Below are positions 39,258 to 48,923 of a DNA stretch of 64,000 nucleotides, piece by piece. Source of the DNA: Microbacterium sp. LWH13-1.2 (GTDB lineage: Bacteria; Actinomycetota; Actinomycetes; Actinomycetales; Microbacteriaceae); assembly GCF_038397735.1 (NCBI RefSeq), contig NZ_CP151635.1:2170001-2234000 (forward strand), given 5' to 3'. The notes beneath the pieces were generated by a model. The model was not told the DNA's origin and did not search any database. It saw only the letters and a list, made by a program, of their open reading frames with translations. The translations under genes and the position numbers were made by a program. Numbering within the stretch: position 1 is the first letter of the stretch; every line of letters begins with the position of its first letter.

Positions 39258-40379
39258 TCAGCTCGCCTGGCGGGGATCCGGTGCGCTCGGGCGTCGTGAC
39301 AATCGCGTGAGGCGCGGGATGTCGGCCGTGGCACCGGCATCCGCCGGCACGATGACCTGCTGGGTCGCGGCGATGTCGGCACCCTCTGCGCGGACGACGA
39401 GATCGCCGACCGGAGTGCGGCGAGACAGGATCGCGAGCGCGATGGGTCCGTCCTCATGGTGGCGGGCGACCGACGTGATGTGACCGACCTCGTCGTCGCC
39501 GGCGAGCACCGCATCACCGACGGCGGGCAGCACGGCCTCGCTCCCGTCGAGGTGGAGTGCCGCGAGGCGACGGGGCGGATGCCCGAGGTTGTGGACCTTC
39601 GCGACCGTCTCCTGCCCGCGGTAGCAGCCCTTGTTCAGATGCACGGCGGTGCGGATCCAATCGGACTCATGCGGCAGCGAGCGCTCGTCGGCCTCGGCCG
39701 ACCACCGCGGCCGCCAGGCTGCGACACGCAGCGCCTCGGCGGCGAGCAGGCCGGCGACTTCGTCGGCCGCGAGGGTCGCGGCGAGCGCATCTGCGGCCTC
39801 TTCCGTGGCGATCGCCACACGCCAGTCGAGCTCGGCACCGGGGTGCTCGGCAGTCTCGGCATACTGGTGACCTCCCGCGCTCACGCGCTGCCACGGGTCG
39901 ACCCAGACGAGAGGAGCGCCGGCAGGAGCGGATGCCGCGGCGAGTGCGCGATCGGCGGCCGTGCCTCCGTCGACGAAGCCGAGGAGCACGAGGTCGGGGC
40001 GCACGTCGACCGTGGCCTGCGTGCGGAACTTCATCCGCGTCAGCCATGTCGCGAGCGCCTCGGCGTCGCCCGCGTCCGCGATCAACCACGTGGACGATCC
40101 GTCGTCCAGCACGCCGGCCGCGTGCTCGACGCGGCCCTGCGGGTCGAGCACGAGCAGCTCGGTGCTCTCCCCCGGAGCGAGTCGACCCACGGACTGCGAG
40201 GTGATCGAATCCAGCCAGCTCAGCCGTTCGGGCCCTGCGACCTCGATGACCGTACGGTCGTCGAGGGGCACGATCGCCCCGCCTGCGGCGAGGCGGCGCT
40301 GCTCGCGGAATGCATCGCCGAAGTGGGCGATTCCGTCGTCACCGAGCACAGCGCCGGGGATGTCGGCGAAAGCGGTCAT
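39258..40379 (-). CDS. ygfZ: YgfZ/GcvT-like folate-binding protein
   Basis: The 373-residue protein is of the YgfZ family, which uses tetrahydrofolate and assists repair or assembly of iron-sulphur proteins. The hallmark KGCYRGQE (about 250) is present, and PGGAI-type folate loops precede it. The ATG begins 2 nt from the stop of the nitrobindin gene; the same pairing is conserved in actinobacteria. Confidence 0.92.
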   Translation of the reverse strand: MTAFADIPGAVLGDDGIAHFGDAFREQRRLAAGGAIVPLDDRTVIEVAGPERLSWLDSITSQSVGRLAPGESTELLVLDPQGRVEHAAGVLDDGSSTWLIADAGDAEALATWLTRMKFRTQATVDVRPDLVLLGFVDGGTAADRALAAASAPAGAPLVWVDPWQRVSAGGHQYAETAEHPGAELDWRVAIATEEAADALAATLAADEVAGLLAAEALRVAAWRPRWSAEADERSLPHESDWIRTAVHLNKGCYRGQETVAKVHNLGHPPRRLAALHLDGSEAVLPAVGDAVLAGDDEVGHITSVARHHEDGPIALAILSRRTPVGDLVVRAEGADIAATQQVIVPADAGATADIPRLTRLSRRPSAPDPRQAS

Positions 40380-40380
40380 G

Positions 40381-40983
40381 TCAGACCTTGGCCAATCGCG
40401 CAGATGCGTGCGCCCGCATGGAAGTGCCGAGGGCCGCGATGTCCCAGGCCCAGAGCAGGTGGTTGTCGACGAGTCCGTACATGCGCGTCGCCGCGCCGTA
40501 CTCCTTGGCCCCCGCACCGCGGACGATCGCGTCGGAGGCGATGTCGATACGCGGACCGCTGATCTCGCCGAGGTAGAGCTCGAGTGTGCCGTCGGCGTGG
40601 GCGATGGAGACCTCGATGGGGAATCCGCCCGATGCCGCACGCAGTTCTTCGACGTCGTCGACTCCGCGCGTCACGGGCTCGGCGAGAGGCGGCAGCAGGC
40701 CGGGGCCGGGATCGGCGTCGGTCGCCGGACGACTGAGCCGCCAGAAGCCGGTCTCGGCGACGAGCGGGATCGAGACGGCCTGGTCGTCGCCGGTGAACGT
40801 CGCGGTGGCCGAGTAGTTCAGGAACGGACCGCCGTCGTGGCTGAAGCTCACGCGATGCGTGAACTCACCCTGGAGGCGTTCGTCGCCGACCGGATAGTCG
40901 ATGACGCCGGTTCCCTCCCAGACTCCGACGAGCCACGAGAGCGGCGCGAGGTCGGCGGGAAGGTCTGTGGGCAGCTCGAGCAC
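40381..40983 (-). CDS. Nitrobindin-like (FABP family) haem protein
   Basis: A 200-residue β-barrel protein of the FABP/nitrobindin family with the GVWEGTGVIDYP signature. Mycobacterial and human relatives bind haem and handle nitric oxide or peroxynitrite. I start at GTG (40983), 8 nt after the stop of a 37-codon membrane ORF; the long frame above it reads through that ORF in another frame and is unlikely. Neighbours are ygfZ and the small membrane protein. Confidence 0.88.
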   Translation of the reverse strand: MLELPTDLPADLAPLSWLVGVWEGTGVIDYPVGDERLQGEFTHRVSFSHDGGPFLNYSATATFTGDDQAVSIPLVAETGFWRLSRPATDADPGPGLLPPLAEPVTRGVDDVEELRAASGGFPIEVSIAHADGTLELYLGEISGPRIDIASDAIVRGAGAKEYGAATRMYGLVDNHLLWAWDIAALGTSMRAHASARLAKV

Positions 40984-40990
40984 GGTGCGC

Positions 40991-41104
40991 TCAGCGCTGG
41001 CCGCGGAAGAGGTTGCGCAGCACGACGACCGAGACGAACACGATCGCGAGGCTCGCAAGGCCCAGGAGGCCGATGAAGAAGAGTTCGAGCGCCAGGAGGT
41101 CCAT
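40991..41104 (-). CDS. 37-aa single-pass membrane protein
   Basis: This small ORF begins MDLLALELFFIGLLG and ends LRNLFRGQR; the middle is one continuous hydrophobic helix of about 25 residues followed by a positive end, so it should sit with its C-terminus inside. TAATGT (complement of 41112-41117) lies 7 nt before ATG. Its stop is 8 nt before the nitrobindin start, so the genes are translationally coupled. Family unknown to me; the clean membrane helix makes a real gene likely. Confidence 0.7.
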   Translation of the reverse strand: MDLLALELFFIGLLGLASLAIVFVSVVVLRNLFRGQR

Positions 41105-41149
41105 ACCGTCCACATTACCCTCCGTGCGCGCGGGTGTCGCCTCTCGAGA

Positions 41150-41437
41150 TCAGGTGACGAGGGCCGCCAGGCCGAATCCGACCGAGATCACACCCATCAG
41201 CAGCAGAGCGCCGATCGTGCTTCCGCTCACGCGGAAGATGAATCCCTGGGTGCGTCCGTACCAGAGCTGCACGGCGAAAGAGAGCAGCACGATCGCCCCG
41301 AAGGCCACGAGCAGCCAGGGCACGCGCCACTCCTCGGGCACGAAGATCCCCACCGCGATGGAGGCGACGAAGGCGACGGCCCAGACGACGAGCACACCGA
41401 CGAAAGCGTTACGCGGTGCGAGGGCAGGTTCCGACAT
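41150..41437 (-). CDS. Three-helix membrane protein
   Basis: A 95-residue protein with three hydrophobic segments (about 11-34, 40-57 and 71-93). I do not recognise a characterised family. The ATG at 41437 has CACAAT 6 nt upstream; an in-frame GTG at 41455 is possible. It lies upstream of the 37-aa membrane gene on the same strand. Confidence 0.78.
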   Translation of the reverse strand: MSEPALAPRNAFVGVLVVWAVAFVASIAVGIFVPEEWRVPWLLVAFGAIVLLSFAVQLWYGRTQGFIFRVSGSTIGALLLMGVISVGFGLAALVT

Positions 41438-41464
41438 GAGTCCATTGTGACTCACCGACGACGA

Positions 41465-41491
41465 TTGTCACCCATCAGCGCCCGGTATCAT
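41465..41491 (+). promoter_or_regulatory. Putative glnR promoter
   Basis: TTGTCA (41465-41470) and TATCAT (41486-41491) are separated by 15 bp, followed by a leader of about 30 nt to the glnR start. The spacing is short. Confidence 0.5.
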
Positions 41492-41529
41492 TGCCGCACG
41501 GCGTACCCCGCCGTCCGGAAGGAGTGCGT

Positions 41530-42213
41530 GTGGCCCAGGTCCTGGTGTTGACCAATGCTCCGGTCTCGGAGCAGGTCCTGCCCGCGCTCGAGCTTCTCAG
41601 CCATCGTGTGCGTCAGATCCCGGCCGAGCCCGCCCAACTCGTGAGCGCCCCCGACTACGACATCGTGATCGTCGACGGCCGTCTCGACCTCGTCGGAGCG
41701 AAGTCGCTGTGCCGCCTGCTGCGCGCTACAGGACAGGATGCTCCGCTCCTCCTCGTCGTCACCGAGGGCGGCATGAGCGCGCTCTCCGGCGAGTGGGGGA
41801 TCGACGACGTTCTTCTCTCCACCGCGGGGCCGGCCGAGACCGATGCCCGTGTGCGCCTCGCGCTCGCCCGCCGTGACGAGGTCGCAGAGCCCTCGCGTGT
41901 GCAGGCCTCCGGGGTCACGATCGACGAGCAGTCGTATTCGGCGAAGCTGCGCGGCCGTCCGCTGGATCTCACGTACAAGGAGTTCCAGCTGCTGCACTTC
42001 CTCGCCACCCACCCCTCCCGGGTGTTCACCCGCGAGCAGCTGCTCAGCGAGGTGTGGGGATACGACTACTTCGGAGGCACGCGGACGGTCGACGTGCATG
42101 TCCGTCGCCTGCGCGCGAAGCTCGGCGACCAGGAGCAGATCATCGGCACCGTGCGCAACGTCGGCTACCGATTCAACGTGTACGACGACGAGACGGTGGC
42201 GGCGACGCGCTGA
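41530..42213 (+). CDS. glnR: Atypical OmpR-type nitrogen regulator GlnR
   Basis: The 227-residue protein has an N-terminal GlnR-type receiver ([49 protein letters not shown]) lacking the normal phosphorylation pocket, and a winged helix ([21 protein letters not shown]). The sequence matches mycobacterial GlnR (Rv0818), an orphan regulator of nitrogen assimilation genes. The GTG at 41530 follows AAGGAG. No kinase is adjacent. Confidence 0.88.
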   Translation: MAQVLVLTNAPVSEQVLPALELLSHRVRQIPAEPAQLVSAPDYDIVIVDGRLDLVGAKSLCRLLRATGQDAPLLLVVTEGGMSALSGEWGIDDVLLSTAGPAETDARVRLALARRDEVAEPSRVQASGVTIDEQSYSAKLRGRPLDLTYKEFQLLHFLATHPSRVFTREQLLSEVWGYDYFGGTRTVDVHVRRLRAKLGDQEQIIGTVRNVGYRFNVYDDETVAATR

Positions 42214-42227
42214 CGGATGCGACGCCC

Positions 42228-42260
42228 GTTCACGCGCGCGTCACCTCACGGTGCTTAGAT
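42228..42260 (+). promoter_or_regulatory. PHO box and promoter of ppk1
   Basis: GTTCACGCGCG and CGTCACCTCAC (42228-42249) are two adjacent 11-nt PHO-box units covering the -35 region. A -10-like TTAGAT (42255-42260) follows. It lies 7 nt before the ATG at 42268, so the message would be leaderless. Confidence 0.65.
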
Positions 42261-42267
42261 GTACCCC

Positions 42268-44433
42268 ATGATCGATCCCGCTCTCGCCGACGCTGGTCTC
42301 GGTGACGCTGAAGATGACGACTTCGATGCCATCGAGTCCCCGGATGCGCTCCTCCCCGACCATCGCTACCTCGACCGCGAGCTGAGCTGGCTCGCGTTCA
42401 ACCAGCGCGTGCTCGAGCTCGCCGAGGACCCGTCGCTGCCGGAGCTCGAAAGGGCGAACTTCCTCGCGATCTTCGCGAGCAACCTCGACGAGTTCTTCAT
42501 GGTGCGCGTCGCCGGCCTGAAGCGGCGCATCGTGACGGGGCTCGCGGTCCCCACGAACATCGGCCGCTCCCCCGCCGACGCCCTCGCGGACATCGCTCGC
42601 GAGGCGCACGCGCTGCAGCTGCGCCACGCCGAGGCCTGGACATCGCTCGTGCGTCCGGCGCTCGCGGAGTCGGGCATCGAGATCACCGAGTGGTCCGCGC
42701 TCACGGATGACGAGCGCGCCAAGCTCTCCGAGTACTTCGGCGCCCAGGTGTTCCCGGTGCTGATGCCGCTCGCGGTCGACCCCGCGCATCCGTTCCCGTA
42801 CATCTCCGGCCTGTCGCTCAATCTGGCCATCCGCATCCGCAACGCGCGCACCGGCCGCCAGGAGTTCGCCCGCCTCAAGGTGCCGCCCATGCTGCCGCGA
42901 TTCGTCGAGGTGCCCGGTACCGGCGAGATCAAGCGGTTCCTCACGCTCGAGGAGCTCATCGCGAACCACCTCGGAGATCTCTTCCCCGGCATGGAGGTGC
43001 TCGACCACCACGCGTTCCGCCTCACCCGCAACGAGGACGTCGAGATCGAGGAGGACGAGAGCGAGAATCTCATCCAGGCCCTCGAGGCCGAGCTGCTGCG
43101 CCGCCGCTTCGGTCCACCCATCCGACTCGAGATCACCGACGACATGGACGAGGTCACGATGGACCTCCTCGTGCGCGAGCTCGAGATCACCGACCAGGAG
43201 ATCTACCGGCTCCCCGGGCCGCTCGATCTGCGCGGCCTGTTCGACCTGTCGCGCATCGACCGCCCCGATCTGCGCTACCCCCCGCATCTTCCGACCACGG
43301 CAGTCGCCTTCCAGCCGACAGGGAGCAACACGCGGGCCGACATCTTCAAGGCGATCCGCAAGTCGGACGTGCTCGTCCATCACCCGTACGAATCGTTCAC
43401 CACCAGCGTCGTCTCCTTCCTCGAGCAGGCCGCGCGCGATCCGCACGTGCTCGCCATCAAGCAGACCCTCTATCGCACCTCGGGTGACAGCCCGATCGTC
43501 GAGGCGCTGATCAACGCCGCCGAGTCCGGCAAGCAGGTGCTGGCGCTGGTCGAGGTCAAGGCCCGATTCGACGAGGCGAACAACATCGTCTGGGCACGCA
43601 AGCTCGAGAAGGCCGGCGTGCACGTCGTCTACGGCCTCGTCGGGCTCAAGACGCACTGCAAGCTCGCACTCGTCATCCGAGAGGAAGACGGGGTGCTCCG
43701 CCACTACTCTCACATCGGCACGGGCAACTACAACCCGAAGACCAGTCGCATCTACGAGGACTTCGGACTGTTCACGACCGACGCGCAGGTCGGGAAGGAC
43801 CTCACCCGTCTGTTCAACGAGCTCAGCGGATACGCGATCGAGAAGAAGTTCAAGCGGCTCCTCGTCGCGCCACTGCACCTGCGCAAGGGCCTGGTGCGCC
43901 AGATCGACCACGAGCGTCGCAATGCCGAAGACGGCAAGCCCGCGAGCATCCGCATCAAGGTGAACTCGATGGTCGATGAAGAGATCATCGACGCGCTGTA
44001 CCGCGCGAGCGCGGCCGGTGTGAAGGTCGATGTATGGGTGCGAGGCATCTGCAGCCTCCGTACCGACCTCGAGGGGATCAGCGACAACATCACCGTCCGC
44101 AGCATCCTCGGCCGGTACCTGGAGCACTCCCGCATCTTCGCATTCCACAACGACGGCGACGCACAGGTGTACATCGGCAGCGCCGACATGATGCACCGCA
44201 ACCTGGATCGCCGCGTCGAGGCGCTCGTGCGCGTGACGGACCCCGGCCATATGAAGGACCTGCTCGACTTCTTCGATCTCGCCATGGACCCCGGAACCAC
44301 CTCGTGGCACCTGGGCGTGGACGGCGTCTGGACGCGGCATTCCGAGAACGCCGACGGCAAGCCGCTCGTCGATCTGCAGGACAAGACGATGGGGCTGATC
44401 CAGCGACGCCGTCGAGCACGGGCGGTCCGATGA
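42268..44433 (+). CDS. ppk1: Polyphosphate kinase 1
   Basis: PPK1 makes polyphosphate from ATP. The 721-residue protein has the N, H, C1 and C2 domains; [20 protein letters not shown] is near the start, and the phosphohistidine lies in [14 protein letters not shown] near residue 480. I prefer the second ATG (42268) because the first (42259) lies within the -10. mutT1 overlaps its stop, and a PHO box precedes it, linking polyphosphate to phosphate starvation. Confidence 0.93.
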   Translation: MIDPALADAGLGDAEDDDFDAIESPDALLPDHRYLDRELSWLAFNQRVLELAEDPSLPELERANFLAIFASNLDEFFMVRVAGLKRRIVTGLAVPTNIGRSPADALADIAREAHALQLRHAEAWTSLVRPALAESGIEITEWSALTDDERAKLSEYFGAQVFPVLMPLAVDPAHPFPYISGLSLNLAIRIRNARTGRQEFARLKVPPMLPRFVEVPGTGEIKRFLTLEELIANHLGDLFPGMEVLDHHAFRLTRNEDVEIEEDESENLIQALEAELLRRRFGPPIRLEITDDMDEVTMDLLVRELEITDQEIYRLPGPLDLRGLFDLSRIDRPDLRYPPHLPTTAVAFQPTGSNTRADIFKAIRKSDVLVHHPYESFTTSVVSFLEQAARDPHVLAIKQTLYRTSGDSPIVEALINAAESGKQVLALVEVKARFDEANNIVWARKLEKAGVHVVYGLVGLKTHCKLALVIREEDGVLRHYSHIGTGNYNPKTSRIYEDFGLFTTDAQVGKDLTRLFNELSGYAIEKKFKRLLVAPLHLRKGLVRQIDHERRNAEDGKPASIRIKVNSMVDEEIIDALYRASAAGVKVDVWVRGICSLRTDLEGISDNITVRSILGRYLEHSRIFAFHNDGDAQVYIGSADMMHRNLDRRVEALVRVTDPGHMKDLLDFFDLAMDPGTTSWHLGVDGVWTRHSENADGKPLVDLQDKTMGLIQRRRRARAVR

Positions 44434-45407
44434 GCTCCCAGTCGAGCGCCCAGGCGACGGGTTCGAAGTGGACGGACAAAGCCGTCTACGCGGCGGGCGC
44501 CGTCGTCTGGCGACTCATCGACGGCAAACTGCGGATCCTGCTGATCCACCGCACCAAGTACAAGGACATCACGCTCCCGAAGGGCAAGGTCGACCCCGGC
44601 GAGATGCTCGCAGAGACCGCGGTACGCGAGGTCCACGAGGAGACCGGCATCCGCGTCACGCTCGGCGTGCCGGTCGGCGTGAGTCGCTACCACTTGCCTT
44701 CGAGCAAGCAGAAGGTCGTGCACTACTGGGCGGCAGAGGCGACCGTCGACGCGATCCGCGCCTCGACCTTCGTTCCGAACAAGGAGATCGCGGCCCTGGA
44801 GTGGGTCAGTGTCAAGAAGGCGCGCTCCCGGTTGAGCTACCCGGTCGACCTCGAGATCCTCGACTTCTTCGCGAACCTCGTCGATGACGGCGTGCTGCGG
44901 ACATTCCCGATCATCGCGCTGCGTCACGCCAAAGCGCTCTCCCGCTCGGACTGGGACGGCGCGGATGCCGCACGTCCGCTCACCGATCGCGGGCGCGAGC
45001 AGGCGAAGTCGATCGTCGGTCCTCTGCGCGCCTTCGGTGTACGCAAGATCATCACGAGCGACGCTGTGCGCTGCGTGCAGACGGTCAAGCCGCTCGCGAA
45101 GGCTCTGGGTCGCAAGGTCGTCACGACCGAGAAGATCAGTCAGGATGCCTGGGAGGACGGCCACGACGACCTGCGTTCGGTGATCGGTCGCCGAGTGCGG
45201 GCGGTCAAGCCGGCCGTCATCTGCAGCCACGGCCCTGTGCTGCCGGGCCTCCTCACCGAGATCGCACTCGCGACCGGCACGATCCGCGGCTCGTACGTCA
45301 ACAGCGCGGCCGATCTCGAGCCGGCCGCCTTCTCGGTCGTGCACGTCTCGGCATCCAATCCCGGGTCCGGGATCATCGCGATCGAGACGCACATCCCCAA
45401 GATCTGA
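44430..45407 (+). CDS. mutT1: MutT1-type Nudix hydrolase with histidine phosphatase domain
   Basis: The 325-residue protein joins an N-terminal Nudix domain (Nudix box beginning GKVDPGEM and containing REVHEETGI) and a C-terminal SixA/phosphoglycerate-mutase-like domain (ALRHAKALS with His, CSHGPV). Mycobacterial MutT1 beside ppk1 hydrolyses 8-oxo-dGTP and Ap_nA-type compounds. It overlaps ppk1 by 4 nt and is co-translated. No terminator is seen before the pstS leader. Confidence 0.92.
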   Translation: MSSQSSAQATGSKWTDKAVYAAGAVVWRLIDGKLRILLIHRTKYKDITLPKGKVDPGEMLAETAVREVHEETGIRVTLGVPVGVSRYHLPSSKQKVVHYWAAEATVDAIRASTFVPNKEIAALEWVSVKKARSRLSYPVDLEILDFFANLVDDGVLRTFPIIALRHAKALSRSDWDGADAARPLTDRGREQAKSIVGPLRAFGVRKIITSDAVRCVQTVKPLAKALGRKVVTTEKISQDAWEDGHDDLRSVIGRRVRAVKPAVICSHGPVLPGLLTEIALATGTIRGSYVNSAADLEPAAFSVVHVSASNPGSGIIAIETHIPKI

Positions 45408-45472
45408 GTGCTCGTCGAGCGGCCTCGGGACACGAGTGCGCGCCTGGGACGCACCCCAGAGAGACGCGCGCC

Positions 45473-45494
45473 GTTCACCTTCCGTTCACCTGCG
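45473..45494 (+). promoter_or_regulatory. PHO box of pstS
   Basis: Two tandem 11-nt units, GTTCACCTTCC and GTTCACCTGCG, match the PHO-box consensus exactly in core and spacing. A possible -10 (TAGCGT, 45522-45527) lies further down. Confidence 0.78.
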
Positions 45495-45578
45495 CGGGAG
45501 AGTCTCGTTAACCGCCGCACATAGCGTCACTGTGTGCCCTGCACCGGGCCCCACCCATCCAAGATCGAAGGATCCACA

Positions 45579-46682
45579 GTGAAGATCTCCCGAATCGCAC
45601 GTATCGGCGCCATCGGCGCCGTGGCCGCTCTCGCACTCGCCGGCTGTGCCGCGAACGAAGGCGGCAACGGCGGCTCCACCGACGCGCCGAGCGAGTCCAC
45701 CCTCTCCGGCACCATCGAGGCCACCGGCGCCTCCTCGCAGGAGGCCGCGCAGCAGTCCTGGGTCGCCGCGTTCCAGACGGCCAACCCCGACACCACGGTG
45801 AACTACACCGCGACGGGTTCGGGAACCGGCCGCGAGAACTTCATCGCCGGTTCGTCCAACTTCATCGGATCCGACCGCGCGTTCAACGCCGACGAGATCG
45901 CCGCGGGCGGCTTCGGCTCCTGCACCTCCGACGAGATCGTCGAGATCCCCGTCTACATCTCGCCCGTGGCCGTCGCCTTCAACCTCGAGGGCATCGACAC
46001 GCTGAACCTCGACGGCGAGACCATCGCCAAGATCTTCGCCGGCACCATCACCAACTGGAACGACGCCGCCATCGCGTCGCAGAACGAGGGCGTCGAGCTC
46101 CCCGACCAGGCGATCGTCCCCGTGCACCGCGCAGACGCGTCGGGCACGCAGGAGACCTTCACCAAGTACCTCAGCGCCGTCGCCCCCGACGTCTGGACCT
46201 ACGAGGCCAGCGACGAGTGGCCGCTGTCGACCGGCGAGGCCGGAGACGGCACCTCGGGCGTCGTGGACGCCATCACGAACGGCGTCGGCTACATCGGCTT
46301 CGCCGACGCGTCGCGCACCGCGGACCTCGGTCAGGTCGCTGTCGAGGTCGAGGGCGAGTACGTCGCGTACTCCGCCGAGGCCGCCGCAGCGCTCGTCGAG
46401 GCGTCGCCGCTCGAGGAGGGTCGCTCCGACCACGACCTCGCGTTCGCCGTCGACCCGGCCGCAGCACCCGCCGGCTCCTACCCGATCGCGCTCGTCTCGT
46501 ACCTCATCGGCTGCGTCGACTACGACGACGCCGAGACCGCGGGCCTCGTGAAGGCGTACTTCGAGTACGTCGCATCGGCCGAGGGTCAGGATGCCGCAGC
46601 CGAGGCCGCCGGCAGCGCGCCGATCTCGGACAGCCTGCGCGACCAGATCAACACGGCGATCGACGCGATCGTCACGGAGTGA
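45579..46682 (+). CDS. pstS: Phosphate ABC transporter, substrate-binding protein
   Basis: PstS is the lipid-anchored phosphate receptor. The 367-residue precursor has a lipobox (LALAGC), GASSQEAAQQSW (phosphate-binding loop), GSSNFIGSDRAF and RADASGTQETFTKYL. I start at GTG (45579) with GAAGGA 7 nt upstream. The first of four pst genes, it is followed by a pair of hairpins, so it may be made in excess over the permeases. Confidence 0.95.
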   Translation: MKISRIARIGAIGAVAALALAGCAANEGGNGGSTDAPSESTLSGTIEATGASSQEAAQQSWVAAFQTANPDTTVNYTATGSGTGRENFIAGSSNFIGSDRAFNADEIAAGGFGSCTSDEIVEIPVYISPVAVAFNLEGIDTLNLDGETIAKIFAGTITNWNDAAIASQNEGVELPDQAIVPVHRADASGTQETFTKYLSAVAPDVWTYEASDEWPLSTGEAGDGTSGVVDAITNGVGYIGFADASRTADLGQVAVEVEGEYVAYSAEAAAALVEASPLEEGRSDHDLAFAVDPAAAPAGSYPIALVSYLIGCVDYDDAETAGLVKAYFEYVASAEGQDAAAEAAGSAPISDSLRDQINTAIDAIVTE

Positions 46683-46687
46683 CCGAC

Positions 46688-46708
46688 GGCTCAGCCCACA
46701 GCTGAGCC
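46688..46708 (+). terminator. First hairpin between pstS and pstC
   Basis: An 8-bp inverted repeat (46688-46695 with 46701-46708) with a 5-nt loop begins a few nucleotides after the pstS stop. It has no T tract; it may stabilise or attenuate the message. Confidence 0.6.
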
Positions 46709-46718
46709 CCGGTCCGAC

Positions 46719-46761
46719 GCCCCCGGGTGTCGGTCGTAGGACAAGACCGACACCCGGGGGC
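46719..46761 (+). terminator. Second hairpin between pstS and pstC (attenuator-like)
   Basis: A perfect 17-bp inverted repeat (46719-46735 with 46745-46761) and a 9-nt loop. There is no T tract, so partial termination or RNA protection fits better than full termination. Its 3' arm includes GGGGG, which is also the likely ribosome site of the leader ORF at 46768. Confidence 0.7.
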
Positions 46762-46767
46762 ACACCC

Positions 46768-46812
46768 ATGAAAACCCCGAAAGTCCCTCAGAGCCTGGAG
46801 TCGCTCCGATGA
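46768..46812 (+). CDS. Possible 14-aa leader peptide before pstC
   Basis: ATG with GGGGG 7 nt upstream opens MKTPKVPQSLESLR. Its stop TGA overlaps the pstC start (ATGA at 46809), so translation could pass from one to the other. The ribosome site lies in the 3' arm of the preceding hairpin. The frame is short and could be chance. Confidence 0.3.
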   Translation: MKTPKVPQSLESLR

Positions 46813-47777
46813 CCACAACCTCAACGGGTCCCGATACCGCCCGTTCCACCGGGACGCGCCCGAAGCTGCGCCGACGGGGTGACCTCGTCTTCTCGGGCAC
46901 CGCTCTGGCGGCGGGAATCATCATCCTCGTCACGCTCGCAGCGGTCGCCGTCTTCCTCATCGTGCAGGCGATCCCCGCTCTGTCGGCAGACACCTCGAAC
47001 AACCACATCCTCGAAGGTCAGTCGTTCCTCTCCTGGGTCTGGCCCTTCGTCTTCGGCACGCTGTGGTCGAGCCTCATCGCGCTCGTCATCGCCGCACCGA
47101 TCGCGATCGGGATCGCGCTCTTCATCTCGCACTACGCCCCGCGCCGCCTGGCCGGATTCCTCGGCTACATCATCGATCTGCTGGCGGCTGTGCCGTCGGT
47201 CGTCTTCGGCCTCTGGGGCGCCCTCACCTTCGCCCCGATGCTCGTGCCGTTCTACAAGTGGCTCAACACGAACCTCGGCTGGATCCCGATCTTCAGCGGA
47301 ACGCCCTCGGGCACCGGAAAGACGATCCTCACGGCATCCCTCGTCCTCGCGGTGATGATCCTCCCGATCATGACCGCGATCTGCCGCGAGGTCTTCCTCC
47401 AGACTCCGAAGCTGCACGAGGAGGCCGCGCTCGCGCTCGGCGCGACGCGCTGGGAGATGGTGCGCATGGCCGTGCTCCCCTTCGCACGCAGCGGAATGGT
47501 CTCAGGCGCCATGCTCGGTCTCGGCCGTGCGCTCGGCGAGACCATGGCCGTGACGCTCGTGCTCTCGCCTCTCGGCATCATCACGTTCAACCTGATCAAC
47601 CCGGAGAACCCCACGACGATCCCCGCGATCATCGCACTGCGGTTCCCCGAGGCCCACGACGAGGGTGTCAACACGCTCATCGCGGCAGGCCTGATCCTCT
47701 TCATCGTCACCTTCGCGGTCAACTTCGTGGCCCGCTGGATCGTCTCGCGCCGCGCCGAGTTCTCGGGAGCCAACTGA
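46809..47777 (+). CDS. pstC: Phosphate ABC transporter permease PstC
   Basis: The 322-residue permease has six membrane segments and the coupling loop EEAALALGATRWEMVRMAVLP with GRALGETMAV after it. It forms the channel with PstA. The pstA start lies 2 nt after its stop. Confidence 0.95.
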   Translation: MTTTSTGPDTARSTGTRPKLRRRGDLVFSGTALAAGIIILVTLAAVAVFLIVQAIPALSADTSNNHILEGQSFLSWVWPFVFGTLWSSLIALVIAAPIAIGIALFISHYAPRRLAGFLGYIIDLLAAVPSVVFGLWGALTFAPMLVPFYKWLNTNLGWIPIFSGTPSGTGKTILTASLVLAVMILPIMTAICREVFLQTPKLHEEAALALGATRWEMVRMAVLPFARSGMVSGAMLGLGRALGETMAVTLVLSPLGIITFNLINPENPTTIPAIIALRFPEAHDEGVNTLIAAGLILFIVTFAVNFVARWIVSRRAEFSGAN

Positions 47778-47778
47778 C

Positions 47779-48888
47779 ATGACCGCCACACTCACGCCCT
47801 CGCCGTCACCCTCGTCCGTCGTCGCTCCGGTGCACACCACCTCAGCAGGCCACCTGCCCAAGTGGGCCCCGTGGGCGCTGCTGCTCGTCGCATTCGTCAT
47901 CTCCGCGACGATCTTCGCCTTCATGAACGCCGGCGGCGACCCGGCCGACTTCAACATCGCGCTCACGCTCGTCGTCGGACTCGTGTTCTACATGGCGCTC
48001 ATCTTCGTCATCTCCACTGTCGTCGAGAGCCGCCGTCACGCGATCGATCGGCTCATGACCGCGCTCGTGTCCGGCGCATTCGTGGTGGCCCTCCTCCCCC
48101 TGATCTCGCTGCTCTACACGGTGGTGGTCAACGGCCTCATGCGGTTCGACGGCGAGTTCTTCAGCTTCTCGATGCGCAACATCGTGGGCGAGGGCGGCGG
48201 CGCGGTCCATGCGATCTGGGGCACCCTCCTGATCACCCTCGGGGCCACGATCATCTCGGTGCCGATCGGCCTGATGACCTCGATCTACCTCGTCGAGTAC
48301 GGCGAGGGCCGCAAGCTCGCGCGGGGCATCACGTTCCTCGTCGACGTCATGACCGGCATCCCCTCGATCGTCGCCGGTCTGTTCATCTACTCCGTGTTCG
48401 CGCTGATCGTCGGACCCGGAACCCGCATGGGCATCATGGGCTCCCTGGCGCTCTCGGTGCTGATGATCCCGGTCGTCGTGCGCGGATCCGAGGAACTGCT
48501 GCGCATCGTCCCGAATGAGCTCCGCGAAGCGGCCTACGCACTCGGCGTGCCGAAGTGGCTCACGATCCTCAAGGTCGTGCTGCCCACCGCTATCGCCGGC
48601 ATCCTGACCAGCATCATGCTGGCCATCTCGCGCGTCATCGGTGAGACCGCGCCTCTGCTGCTCACCGTCGGAGTCGTCCAGGGCATGAACCTGAACATGT
48701 TCAGCGGGCAGATGGCGACCCTGCCCGTGTTCTCGTACATGCAGGCGAAGTACCCCGGCATCCCGGTCGATGCCTACCTCGACAGGGCCTGGGCGGCCGC
48801 CCTCACCCTGATCGTCATCGTGATGGTGCTGAACCTGGTGGCACGCATCATCGCCAAGGTCTTCGCCCCCAAGATCAACGGCCGCTGA
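47779..48888 (+). CDS. pstA: Phosphate ABC transporter permease PstA
   Basis: The 369-residue permease is longer than usual, with an N-terminal extension of about 60 residues including two extra hydrophobic segments. The coupling loop [21 protein letters not shown] and [12 protein letters not shown] are conserved. It pairs with PstC and PstB. Confidence 0.95.
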   Translation: MTATLTPSPSPSSVVAPVHTTSAGHLPKWAPWALLLVAFVISATIFAFMNAGGDPADFNIALTLVVGLVFYMALIFVISTVVESRRHAIDRLMTALVSGAFVVALLPLISLLYTVVVNGLMRFDGEFFSFSMRNIVGEGGGAVHAIWGTLLITLGATIISVPIGLMTSIYLVEYGEGRKLARGITFLVDVMTGIPSIVAGLFIYSVFALIVGPGTRMGIMGSLALSVLMIPVVVRGSEELLRIVPNELREAAYALGVPKWLTILKVVLPTAIAGILTSIMLAISRVIGETAPLLLTVGVVQGMNLNMFSGQMATLPVFSYMQAKYPGIPVDAYLDRAWAAALTLIVIVMVLNLVARIIAKVFAPKINGR

Positions 48889-48923
48889 GCCGTCATACCC
48901 GACTGAACCAAAGGATCCCTCTC

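Noticed and set aside
41011..41115. Longer N-terminus for the nitrobindin gene
   Set aside because: The upstream part of that frame is Ser/Arg/Cys-rich and overlaps the 37-aa membrane ORF in another frame, so it is a shadow.
42241..44340. 699-aa minus-strand ORF antisense to ppk1
   Set aside because: A shadow frame of a strongly conserved gene; no start signal or domain.
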